Shown in pieces: positions 1 through 6,826 of a DNA stretch of 56,313 bases. The DNA comes from an uncultured Pseudoxanthomonas sp. (GTDB lineage Bacteria > Pseudomonadota > Gammaproteobacteria > Xanthomonadales > Xanthomonadaceae): NCBI RefSeq assembly GCF_946886695.1, contig NZ_CAMPJD010000025.1, positions 1-56,313 of the forward strand, read 5' to 3'. Each line of letters opens with the position of its first letter. Within the stretch, counting starts at the first letter, position 1. Position numbers and translations under genes: made by a program. A model generated the notes under the pieces. That model searched no databases, was not told the DNA's origin, and saw nothing but the letters and a program-made list of their open reading frames with translations.

Positions 1-295
1 CCGGCGTAGGCTCACGCAGCCACGCAACGCCCCAGACAATGGGGAGCACACCGGCAAAGGCGATGCCGGTCAGGTAGTGCGCACACCAGCCCAGCGTCCG
101 TTCGCCGCGGACGGAGGCGCTGCGGGCGATGGCGGCATGGCGGAATCGCCCCGTCGGCATATGGCCGAGCCAACGCCCCACCAGGGCATAGTCGGCGACA
201 GGCACGCCAAAGATCGCTCGTCGCAGCAGGCCCCAGGCATCCATCGCGAGCGTGGCACCGATGCCGACGAGCAGCGTGCAGGTCAAGTAATCCAT
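1..295 (-). CDS. DUF2938-like membrane protein, 3' end cut by window edge
   Basis: The first 98 residues, read leftwards from ATG 293-295, begin MDYLTCTLLVGIGATLAMD and contain hydrophobic segments around residues 5-20 and 75-93. Motifs such as GVPVADYALVGRW, HMPTGRFRH and LGWCAHYLTGIAFA fit the DUF2938 family of small inner-membrane proteins, whose function is unknown. A good ribosome site (GGGAGA, about 6 nt upstream) supports the start. It is divergent from the MerR regulator at 395, so the 99-base gap probably holds both promoters, and the regulator may control this gene. The family call is from recognition. The end of the gene lies outside the window. Confidence 0.75.
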   Translation of the reverse strand, partial: MDYLTCTLLVGIGATLAMDAWGLLRRAIFGVPVADYALVGRWLGHMPTGRFRHAAIARSASVRGERTLGWCAHYLTGIAFAGVLPIVWGVAWLREPTP

Positions 296-360
296 AGCGT
301 TCTCCCAGGCTGAAGGTCCGGCGCACGCTTGCGCCGCACGACCATGGCGTGCACGATGCC

Positions 361-382
361 ACTTCAAGTCAACTTCAAGTCA
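361..382. promoter_or_regulatory. Tandem 11-bp direct repeat in the MerR/DUF2938 divergent region
   Basis: ACTTCAAGTCA occurs twice head to tail (361-371 and 372-382), ending 12 bases before the regulator's ATG. Read on the minus strand the array gives TTGACTTGAAGT, which includes a -35-like TTGACT facing the DUF2938 gene. MerR-family proteins bind between the -35 and -10 elements of their targets. An operator for the adjacent regulator is therefore plausible, but it is inferred only from position and repetition. Confidence 0.45.
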
Positions 383-394
383 AGCGGGGTCGTG

Positions 395-808
395 ATGGAC
401 ATCGGCGAGGTCGCGAAACGGTCCGGCGTACCCGCATCCACACTGCGCTACTACGAGCAGAAAGGGCTGATCGCATCGATCGGACGCCATGGCCTGCGCC
501 GCACCTTCGATCCGGACGTACTGGAACGCCTGGCGCTGATTGCCCTGGGGCAAACGGCTGGATTTTCGCTCGACGAAATCGCGGCGATGTTCGGCGCCGA
601 CGGCCGGCCCGATATCGACCGCCGCAGCCTGCGCACGAAGGCCCGGGAGCTGGACGTGATGATCCTGCGCCTGACTGCCATGCGCGACGGACTGCGCCAC
701 GCTGCGGCCTGCTCCGCGCCCAGCCACCTCGAATGCCCACGGTTCCGGCATCTGCTGCGCCAGGCGGCCACGGGGGGCCGCCGCTCGGGCAAGCCGAAGA
801 TGCGCTGA
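395..808 (+). CDS. MerR-family transcriptional regulator
   Basis: 137 residues. The N-terminus MDIGEVAKRSGVPASTLRYY is the MerR winged helix-turn-helix (residues 1-70), and a helical dimerisation segment follows (about 75-110). Two cysteines near the C-terminus, in CSAPSHLECPRF, fit MerR-like regulators of the SoxR-type branch. They do not form the four-cysteine cluster of SoxR, so an iron-sulphur sensor is not supported. ATG 395 places the HTH at the N-terminus as usual for the family. An in-frame ATG at 329 would add a proline-poor leader lying over the 11-bp repeats and is less likely. It probably regulates itself and the divergent DUF2938 gene. The inducer is unknown. Confidence 0.85.
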   Translation: MDIGEVAKRSGVPASTLRYYEQKGLIASIGRHGLRRTFDPDVLERLALIALGQTAGFSLDEIAAMFGADGRPDIDRRSLRTKARELDVMILRLTAMRDGLRHAAACSAPSHLECPRFRHLLRQAATGGRRSGKPKMR

Positions 809-901
809 GGGGCGTCTTCCTGCGGCGTCATGTGCCGGTAACCGTGCTGCAATACACGCTACATCTCCCGCCCTCAGCATGCGCAAAACGTGGAGCTGCG
901 C

Positions 902-2047
902 ATGCGCTTTGCCATTGTCACCGAGACCTATCCGCCGGAGGTCAACGGCGTCGCCCTCACCGTGCAGGGGCTGGAAACCGGCCTGCGCCAGCGTGGGCAC
1001 GCGGTGTCGCTGGTACGCCCACGGCAGGCGACCGATGCCGGCTCGGCCGATGACACGCTGCTCGTGCGCAGCGCCAGCCTGCCGCGCTATCCCGGACTGA
1101 GATTCGGCCTGCCCGCCACCCGGCGCCTGTTGGCGCAGTGGAAGCAGTCGCCGCCAGACGCCATCTACGTGGCCACGGAAGGCCCCCTGGGGTGGTCTGC
1201 CGTGCGCGCCGCGCGCCGGCTTGGCATTCCGGTGGCCACGGGCTTCCACACGCGCTTCGACGAATACATGCGCGACTACGGCGCGCGCTTCCTCGAACAC
1301 ACTGCGCTGCGCTGGATGCGCCGCTTCCACAATGACGCGGACGCCACGCTGGTCCCGACGCGCGAACTGGCCGACTTCCTGCAGTCGCAGGGCTTCCGGC
1401 ATGTGGTGCGATTGGCGCGGGCGGTGGACGCGCAGCATTTCAGCCCCCTGCGGCGCGATGACCGCCTGCGTGCGCAGTGGGGCCTGCAGCCGGACGATCT
1501 GGCGGTGATCTACGTGGGCCGCATCGCGGCGGAGAAGAACCTGGACCTGTCGATCCGGGCCTTCGATGCAATCCGGCAGCAGCATCCGTCCGCGAAGTTC
1601 GTGTGGGTGGGCGACGGCCCGATCCGCGCGCGGCTCGCGCAGGAGCATCCGGACTTCATCTTCTGCGGCGTGCAGCGTGGCGACGCGCTGGCGCGGCACT
1701 TCGCCAGCGGCGACCTGTTCCTGTTTTCCAGCCACAGCGAAACCTTCGGCAACGTGACCCTGGAGGCGATGGCCAGCGGCGTGCCCACGGTGGCCTTCAA
1801 CTATGGTGCCGCGCGCGAGCACCTGATCGACGGCGTGCACGGCGCCGCCGTCGACAGCGACGACGACTTCATCACCGCGGCCTTGCGGTTGGCGGGCGAT
1901 GCTCCTGCGCGCCGCGCCATGGGCAATGCCGCCAGCGACGCGATGCGCGCGCTGCACCCGGACCAGGTGTCCGCCGATTTCGATGCCCTGCTGACCGACC
2001 TCGCCCTGACACGGAGAAGCCACCATGCGTCCGTTGCTGCCGCGTAA
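902..2047 (+). CDS. GT4-family glycosyltransferase (MgtA/PimB-like)
   Basis: 381 residues, GT-B fold. The N-terminal acceptor half begins MRFAIVTETYPPEVNGVA, and the C-terminal nucleotide-sugar half has VYVGRIAAEKNLDL and the GT4 EX7E pair (E280...E288 in SETFGNVTLE). Such enzymes transfer mannose or glucose from GDP/UDP-sugars to lipids or polysaccharides at the cytoplasmic face of the membrane. ATG 902 has GGAG six bases upstream. An in-frame GTG at 890 would overlap that ribosome site, so the shorter start is chosen. The last 23 bases overlap the PAP2 phosphatase gene, implying translational coupling and a shared role, perhaps glycolipid synthesis with recycling of a lipid phosphate. The sugar and acceptor cannot be read from sequence. 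Confidence 0.85.
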   Translation: MRFAIVTETYPPEVNGVALTVQGLETGLRQRGHAVSLVRPRQATDAGSADDTLLVRSASLPRYPGLRFGLPATRRLLAQWKQSPPDAIYVATEGPLGWSAVRAARRLGIPVATGFHTRFDEYMRDYGARFLEHTALRWMRRFHNDADATLVPTRELADFLQSQGFRHVVRLARAVDAQHFSPLRRDDRLRAQWGLQPDDLAVIYVGRIAAEKNLDLSIRAFDAIRQQHPSAKFVWVGDGPIRARLAQEHPDFIFCGVQRGDALARHFASGDLFLFSSHSETFGNVTLEAMASGVPTVAFNYGAAREHLIDGVHGAAVDSDDDFITAALRLAGDAPARRAMGNAASDAMRALHPDQVSADFDALLTDLALTRRSHHASVAAA

Positions 2048-2576
2048 TCCCCTCATCGGCCGCGACACCGGCTGGTGCCTGCTCGCCAATCGCTGGGGCG
2101 AATGGAACGGCGTGCGCCGCTTCTTCGCCCTTGTCAGCCGGCTGGGCGACGGCGTGTTCTGGTACGTGCTGATGGCGGCGCTGGTCGTCGCCGATGGCCT
2201 GGACGGGCTGGCGGCTTCGGCGCACCTGGCGGCGACCGGTGTGATCGCGCTGACGCTGTACAAGGCGTTGAAGCGCTGGACGAAGCGGCCACGCCCGTTC
2301 GCGTCGGATGTGCGCATCCGCGCATGGATCGCGCCGCTGGACGAATTCAGCTTTCCGTCCGGCCACACGCTGCACGCGGTGGCCTTCACCATCGTGGCGC
2401 TGGCGCACTACCCGGTGCTGGCCCCCCTGCTGATCCCGTTCGCCGCCTGCGTGGCGGTCTCGCGCGTGGTACTGGGCCTGCACTACCCCAGCGACGTACT
2501 GGCCGCAACGGTGATCGGCACCGCACTGGCGACGCTTTCGATCTGGCTGGTGCCGGGCGTGAGCCTGCTGGGCTGA
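2025..2576 (+). CDS. PAP2-family membrane phosphatase
   Basis: 183 residues with about five hydrophobic segments. The three-part phosphatidic-acid-phosphatase signature is complete: KRWTKRPRP near residue 85, PSGHT near 110 and SRVVLGLHYPSDV near 145. The family dephosphorylates lipid phosphates or undecaprenyl pyrophosphate, usually with the active site facing the periplasm. The start lies inside the glycosyltransferase gene (23-nt overlap), so the two are probably co-translated. Pairing with a GT4 enzyme suggests a membrane glycolipid route. The substrate remains open. Confidence 0.88.
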   Translation: MRPLLPRNPLIGRDTGWCLLANRWGEWNGVRRFFALVSRLGDGVFWYVLMAALVVADGLDGLAASAHLAATGVIALTLYKALKRWTKRPRPFASDVRIRAWIAPLDEFSFPSGHTLHAVAFTIVALAHYPVLAPLLIPFAACVAVSRVVLGLHYPSDVLAATVIGTALATLSIWLVPGVSLLG

Positions 2577-2633
2577 GCGGGGCGCGGCACCAAGCGACAA
2601 GTACAGCGAACTCCAAGTCAATTTTGATAAACC

Positions 2634-2657
2634 CAATGTTATATTTTGTTGACATTG
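2634..2657. promoter_or_regulatory. Inverted repeat, candidate operator of the HTH/membrane-protein pair
   Basis: CAATGT (2634-2639) and ACATTG (2652-2657) form a perfect 6-bp inverted repeat with a 12-base, very AT-rich spacer in an otherwise GC-rich region. The right arm overlaps a perfect -35 hexamer, TTGACA (2649-2654). A weak -10 (TTACCT or TACCTT) lies about 16-17 bases downstream. The next gene starts at 2712 and is coupled to a small HTH regulator, so autoregulation through this site is a reasonable inference. Confidence 0.5.
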
Positions 2658-2711
2658 AGTGAATCAGGCTTTACCTTGCTTCCCGTCCATCCACCAACGG
2701 GGAGCACCACC

Positions 2712-3143
2712 ATGCTGTCGAAAGAACGTTTCGCCTGGGTCTGGCTGACGGCGCTGGCCGTCGTGTTCGCGCTGTACTTCACCTATGTCTCGGTCAATGC
2801 CGACGCTGTCGCCGGCATGCACATGGGGCAGCGGATCGGCCTGCTAGCGATCGCGCTGGGCTCGCTGGGGGTCATCGCCCTGCTGACAACCCTGTTCGGA
2901 CGCCATCGCGAAGAAGACGGCACACCCACGCCCATCGACGAGCGCGACCGCCGCATCGAAGCCCGCGCCTCGGTCTACGCCTACTACGTGCTCATGGCCG
3001 GCATCATCCTCGTCGGCTGCGTGATGCCCTTCACCACCGGCGGCTGGACCATCGTGCACGCCACCCTGCTTGCGATCGCCGCCGCCGAATGCGTCCACGC
3101 CACGCTGGTCATCCATGGCTATCGTCGAGGCGGACATGTCTGA
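2712..3143 (+). CDS. Small four-helix membrane protein partnered with an HTH regulator
   Basis: 143 residues with four predicted membrane segments (about 9-28, 42-62, 90-108 and 114-132). A charged cytoplasmic loop contains IDERDRRIEARA. That DERD...RA loop resembles DUF2178-like small membrane proteins, which also sit beside short HTH regulators; this assignment is tentative. ATG 2712 has GGAG seven bases upstream. The stop codon overlaps the downstream regulator start by 8 bases, so the pair is translationally coupled. No enzymatic motif is visible. Confidence 0.7.
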   Translation: MLSKERFAWVWLTALAVVFALYFTYVSVNADAVAGMHMGQRIGLLAIALGSLGVIALLTTLFGRHREEDGTPTPIDERDRRIEARASVYAYYVLMAGIILVGCVMPFTTGGWTIVHATLLAIAAAECVHATLVIHGYRRGGHV

Positions 3144-3348
3144 GGCCCGGGTCACCAACCAGATCCGCACGCTGCGCTTCCTGGCTGGCGAAATGACCCA
3201 GGCCGACCTTGGCAAGCGCGTGGGTGTGACCCGGCAGACGATTGCCGCGATCGAGGCCGGCAAATATTCGCCCACGCTGGAGTGCGCGTTCCGCATCGCG
3301 GAGGTGTTCGGCAAGCCGCTGGTCGAGGTGTTCGGCTGGGAGCGCTGA
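3136..3348 (+). CDS. Short Xre-type helix-turn-helix regulator
   Basis: 70 residues, essentially a single HTH domain: MTQADLGKRVGVTRQTIAAI is the helix-turn-helix and SPTLECAFRIAEVFGKPL the conserved second half. It matches the short Cro/CI regulators (YozG/YgzD-like) that accompany small membrane proteins. The start at 3136 has GAGG five bases upstream and lies inside the preceding gene. It probably binds the inverted repeat at 2634-2657 and represses its own two-gene operon. The signal is unknown. Confidence 0.85.
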   Translation: MSEARVTNQIRTLRFLAGEMTQADLGKRVGVTRQTIAAIEAGKYSPTLECAFRIAEVFGKPLVEVFGWER

Positions 3349-3382
3349 ACAACGAAGCACGCAGGAGCACCACAGGGTGCGC

Positions 3383-4273
3383 CTACACGGGATCGAACCC
3401 GACCGCTCTCGCCCGCACCCGCGACGGCTGCCATTGCCCCGGCCAGTCGCGGTCGTTGGCCACCTGGGCATTGGCCCGGCTGCGCTCCAGCGCCTCAACG
3501 TCGAGATCCGCGATGGCCCACACCTGGTCGTCGCGGGTCTGCACCACCACCCCGTCATCGGGCAGACCGCGATCCATGGGCGCGAAGATCGCTGCATCGC
3601 CGGTGTTGACGTCGAGGGCGGGACTCCACGGGGCTTCGCCCGCGGTGACCGCCTGCGCCACGAACATCCGGTTCTCCAGCGCACGCGCCAGGCAGCCGAC
3701 ACGCACACGGGTGGCGCCGGCATCCGTATCCGTACAACTGGGCACCAACAACAGGCGCGCGCCGGCTTCGGCCTGCGCACGCACCGGCAGCGGAAACTCG
3801 GCGTCGTAGCAGACGGACACGCCGGCACGTACGCCGTCGATATCGAAGACCTTCAGCGCATCGCCGCCCTCGATGACGCCCAACGCTTTCTCGAAACCGG
3901 TCAGTTGCAGCTTGTCCTGCCATGCGTGCGCGTCCTGCGGCGCGAACACATCGCTGCGGTTGCGGTAGCGGCCATCGCCCTGCGCCAGCAGGAAGCTGCC
4001 GGCCACGATGTGCAGGTCGAGCTCCACAGCCAGCCGCCGGTACAGTGCCAGCCAGTCATCGCGATAGCGCTGGATCGCCGCCAGCGATGCGTGCAGGTCG
4101 GCCCGAGTGGCACTGTCGAAGGTCGCGGCCAGTTCCAGCGACAGATACTCCGGCAGGACGGCGATGCGTGCGCCGAGCGTAGCGGCCTCACCGAGCACGA
4201 CGGCCTGTCGCTCGGCGAAGGCACCGAAATCCGCGGGCGCCTCGACGGCGTACTTGGCGACGGCGACCTTCAT
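3383..4273 (-). CDS. Carbon-nitrogen hydrolase (nitrilase superfamily)
   Basis: 296 residues. The nitrilase catalytic triad is in place: E42 in VLPEYLSLELA, K121 in WQDKLQL and C155 in VSVCYDAEFP. These enzymes hydrolyse amides (or rarely nitriles) to acids and ammonia in the cytoplasm. The upstream GNAT acetyltransferase gene ends in an ATGA overlap with this start, so both are made from one message. A fused or adjacent GNAT plus amidase is a recurrent pairing, but no common substrate is established. It ends 34 bases from the convergent HTH gene. Confidence 0.85.
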   Translation of the reverse strand: MKVAVAKYAVEAPADFGAFAERQAVVLGEAATLGARIAVLPEYLSLELAATFDSATRADLHASLAAIQRYRDDWLALYRRLAVELDLHIVAGSFLLAQGDGRYRNRSDVFAPQDAHAWQDKLQLTGFEKALGVIEGGDALKVFDIDGVRAGVSVCYDAEFPLPVRAQAEAGARLLLVPSCTDTDAGATRVRVGCLARALENRMFVAQAVTAGEAPWSPALDVNTGDAAIFAPMDRGLPDDGVVVQTRDDQVWAIADLDVEALERSRANAQVANDRDWPGQWQPSRVRARAVGFDPV

Positions 4274-4875
4274 CGCGACGGTCCCAGTCCGCGCAACCAG
4301 AACGTCAGCGCATGATCCACCTCGCCGCGGCCGATCTCGTTCCACGCCAACCGCATCGCCATGCCCGGCTGCCGCGTGTAGCCGCGCTTGTCCCAGAACG
4401 CCTCCTGGGTGCGATGCCCGACCGGCCTGCGAGGATCGTCCGCTTCGCGGTCCACCGCGCAGAACGCGGTCCATCCGAACCGCCCCAGTGCGCGCGCATG
4501 CGCTTCGCGGTGGTCGAAGAACGCATGGCCGATGCCATGGCCGCGGTAGGTCGGCAACAGCACGGATTCGCCGAAATAGAAGACGTCCTCCGGATCCATC
4601 CCGCTGTCCAGGAACGGCTGGCGGAAGGCTTCGGTGTCGTCCGCCAACGGCAGGCCGGTGGAGGCCCCCACTACCTCCCCGCCCTGCATCGCAAGCACGA
4701 ACACGCTTTCCGCCGAGCGGGCGTACGCGGCCAGGTAGTCGCGCTCGAAGTCCGGATCGCCTTCGTAGAGATAGGGCCAATCGCGGAACACAGCCACGCG
4801 CAGGCGCGCGACATCATCCAGCCAGGGCGTGATTTCCGGCCCACGGAAGAGGCCGATGGTGTGCGCAGAGTTCAT
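4270..4875 (-). CDS. GNAT-family N-acetyltransferase
   Basis: 201 residues with the acetyl-CoA binding motif A in ESVLLPTYRGHGIGHAFFD (R/Q-x-x-G-x-G). Such enzymes acetylate amines using acetyl-CoA. The stop overlaps the start of the amidase-type hydrolase by 4 bases (ATGA), indicating a two-gene operon. The large, specific C-terminal half (DREADDPRRP, QEAFWDKRGYTR) suggests small-molecule rather than ribosomal-protein acetylation. The substrate is not readable. Confidence 0.85.
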   Translation of the reverse strand: MNSAHTIGLFRGPEITPWLDDVARLRVAVFRDWPYLYEGDPDFERDYLAAYARSAESVFVLAMQGGEVVGASTGLPLADDTEAFRQPFLDSGMDPEDVFYFGESVLLPTYRGHGIGHAFFDHREAHARALGRFGWTAFCAVDREADDPRRPVGHRTQEAFWDKRGYTRQPGMAMRLAWNEIGRGEVDHALTFWLRGLGPSR

Positions 4876-4933
4876 CCCTGGACTCTAGCGCACGCCACCG
4901 GCCGGGGCGAGGCAACCGCACGACGTCCCGTCG

Positions 4934-5359
4934 CTAGGGGGGTGCGGGGAATGCGTCGCTGTGTTGCAGTCCGCGATCATCCCAGACGTACACGGCGCAG
5001 GCCGCGGCAGGCAGCAGGCACAACGCCGCGCGGCCGTCGTCGCTGCGCGTGTCGAACCGCTGCGACGCGCCCTGGCCCTGGTCGCGCCACGCGGCGTACG
5101 TCAGGGGATGCGTCCGGCGCCCCAGGCCTTCCCTGGCCTGGCGTGCGTCCTGCAGATAACCGGCCGCGCGCGATACCAGGGCGGCGATCGTCTGCGATGA
5201 AAGCCTGAAAAGCAGGTACCCCCTGCGCCGATGCACAAGCGGGAACAACAGCGTGGCCAGCGTGGCATCGTCCATGGCATCGACGATGACCGCGTCGGTC
5301 CCGATCTTCTCGGGGAGTACGCGCCGGGCACGCCGATGCAGGGTGGCGGGATCGATCAT
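4934..5359 (-). CDS. Conserved hypothetical protein downstream of creD
   Basis: 141 residues starting MIDPATLHRRARRVLPEKIG. No signal peptide, membrane segment or recognised catalytic motif is evident. The middle is moderately hydrophobic (ATLLFPLVHRRRGYLLFRLS). It starts 7 bases after the creD stop and is transcribed in the same direction, so it is likely the last gene of the cre operon. That it is a real gene is supported by this spacing and by codon bias like its neighbours. The function is unknown. Confidence 0.6.
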   Translation of the reverse strand: MIDPATLHRRARRVLPEKIGTDAVIVDAMDDATLATLLFPLVHRRRGYLLFRLSSQTIAALVSRAAGYLQDARQAREGLGRRTHPLTYAAWRDQGQGASQRFDTRSDDGRAALCLLPAAACAVYVWDDRGLQHSDAFPAPP

Positions 5360-5366
5360 GGCGGCC

Positions 5367-6737
5367 TCAGCGCAGTTCCGTGCCCAGCGCATACCAGTCC
5401 ACCTTGCGCGTGACCCACATGATCACCGCCAGGATGCCGAACAGCAGCAACGAGCCCATCAGCAGTGCGTTGTTCTCGGACTTCAGCAGGATGTACAGCA
5501 CGCCATACAGCGCGGTCAGCATGGTGGCGAAACCCGCCGCGCGCAGCCAGCTCTGCAGCACGCCCGACAGGTAGAAGAACTGCAGTCCTATGCAGGCGGC
5601 GGCCGAGACGAGATAGGCCTGCCAGAACGCGATGTGCTCGGACAGGCTGAGCAGCAGCAGGAAGAAGATCGCCAGCGCCAGGCCCACCAGCAGGTACTGC
5701 AGCGGATGGATCGGCAGGCGCTTGATCAGTTCGAACAGCGCGAAGCCGACGAAGGTCAGCACCACGAACAGGATGCCGTACTTGCTGGCGCGGTCGACCT
5801 GCGTGTAGACGTCCACGGTATCCGCCAGGCTGACCACCGCGCTGTCGATGGCGGTATCGCTGCTTTCGGCACCGTAGCCGGATGGCGTGTCACTCAGCGA
5901 CGGCGGCTGCGTCAGCTTGCCCGATGCGGATTCCAGCTGGCTCTGCGCGGCACTCGCGAGCGAAGAGACCTGCCAGCGCGCGGTGAAGCCCGCATCGCCC
6001 AGCGTCTTGCTGTTGGGCAGGAAGCGGCCACCGAACAGCGGCTGGCGCCAGGGCGAACTCATCGCAATGTCGTTGCTGTCCGCGATCGGCGCGATGCCGA
6101 TGGTCTGGGTGCCGGCCAGTGCCATGTCCAGGTGCACCTCGCTCGCCGGCAGCGAGCCGCCCTGCACCTCCAGCAGCGCATGGATGCCTTCCATCCGCGA
6201 CGACAGCGCGCCGGTGCCGGCGCCCAGCTTCCGCGGCACGCCATCGACCTTCAGCGACGGCGTGCCGACCAGGCCGCGCACATCGGCCATGCCGACCACC
6301 ATGTAGGGCTGCCCGTAGATGCGCCCGTCGGCACCCGGCACCTGCAGCGGTGCGAAACTCGCCTTCATCGCCGCCTTCCATTCGTACACATTGACCGTGT
6401 ACAGCCCGATGCGCCGCTCGCCCGGCTGCAGGCGGCCGTCCACGGTCAAGGTGGCCGGGGTCTGCAGCAGGTAGCCTTCCTTCACATCCCGGCGCACCTC
6501 GGGTTTGCCGTCTTCGTTCAACGCGTTGACGAGGCGCTCTTCGCGCCACGGGACGACGCGCAGCGGGCCGACCACCTGCTGTGGCCCCGCCATGCTCTGC
6601 GAGACACGTGTTTCGGCCAGCGTGCGGTAACGCTCGCGGTCCTGGATGACCCCGCGGATCATCACCAGCGGAATGAGCAGCAGCAGGACCAGCCCGCCGA
6701 CGGTGAGGAAACGCAACAGCAACTTCAATGACTTCAT
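5367..6737 (-). CDS. creD: CreD inner-membrane protein of the CreBC regulon
   Basis: 456 residues. An N-terminal membrane anchor (about 8-28) is followed by a large extracytoplasmic domain (about 35-305), and the C-terminal half holds five to six membrane helices. The architecture, the conserved YTVNVYEWKAAMKASF stretch and the ending VTRKVDWYALG match CreD. CreD is the main target of CreBC and affects envelope integrity and beta-lactam response; its biochemical role is unknown. ATG 6737 begins MKSLKLLLRF. An in-frame ATG at 6767 is possible, but there is no better ribosome site there. The Cre-tag-like sequence at 6804-6819 lies in the 89-base gap to creC, so creD may have its own CreB-dependent promoter. 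Confidence 0.92.
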   Translation of the reverse strand: MKSLKLLLRFLTVGGLVLLLLIPLVMIRGVIQDRERYRTLAETRVSQSMAGPQQVVGPLRVVPWREERLVNALNEDGKPEVRRDVKEGYLLQTPATLTVDGRLQPGERRIGLYTVNVYEWKAAMKASFAPLQVPGADGRIYGQPYMVVGMADVRGLVGTPSLKVDGVPRKLGAGTGALSSRMEGIHALLEVQGGSLPASEVHLDMALAGTQTIGIAPIADSNDIAMSSPWRQPLFGGRFLPNSKTLGDAGFTARWQVSSLASAAQSQLESASGKLTQPPSLSDTPSGYGAESSDTAIDSAVVSLADTVDVYTQVDRASKYGILFVVLTFVGFALFELIKRLPIHPLQYLLVGLALAIFFLLLLSLSEHIAFWQAYLVSAAACIGLQFFYLSGVLQSWLRAAGFATMLTALYGVLYILLKSENNALLMGSLLLFGILAVIMWVTRKVDWYALGTELR

Positions 6738-6803
6738 GTCGATGTCCCGGTTGGATACGGGATGCATCGTCCGGTGCCGGTGTGCAACCGGCAGGAAGCG
6801 TGT

Positions 6804-6819
6804 TTGAAGGCTGTGTGAA
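6804..6819 (-). promoter_or_regulatory. Cre-tag-like CreB binding site upstream of creD
   Basis: On the minus strand the sequence reads TTCAC-ACAGCC-TTCAA. It matches the CreB/BlrA box TTCAC-N6-TTCAC in nine of ten specified positions, ending about 66 bases before the creD ATG and in the right orientation. The box is established for CreB in E. coli and for BlrA in Aeromonas. Its use here is inferred from sequence and position. Confidence 0.7.
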
Positions 6820-6826
6820 GTGTGGG

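Noticed and set aside
380..2392. A 670-codon minus-strand frame across the MerR, glycosyltransferase and PAP2 genes
   Set aside because: It is antisense to three well-supported genes, shows shadow composition, and crosses real intergenic sequence.
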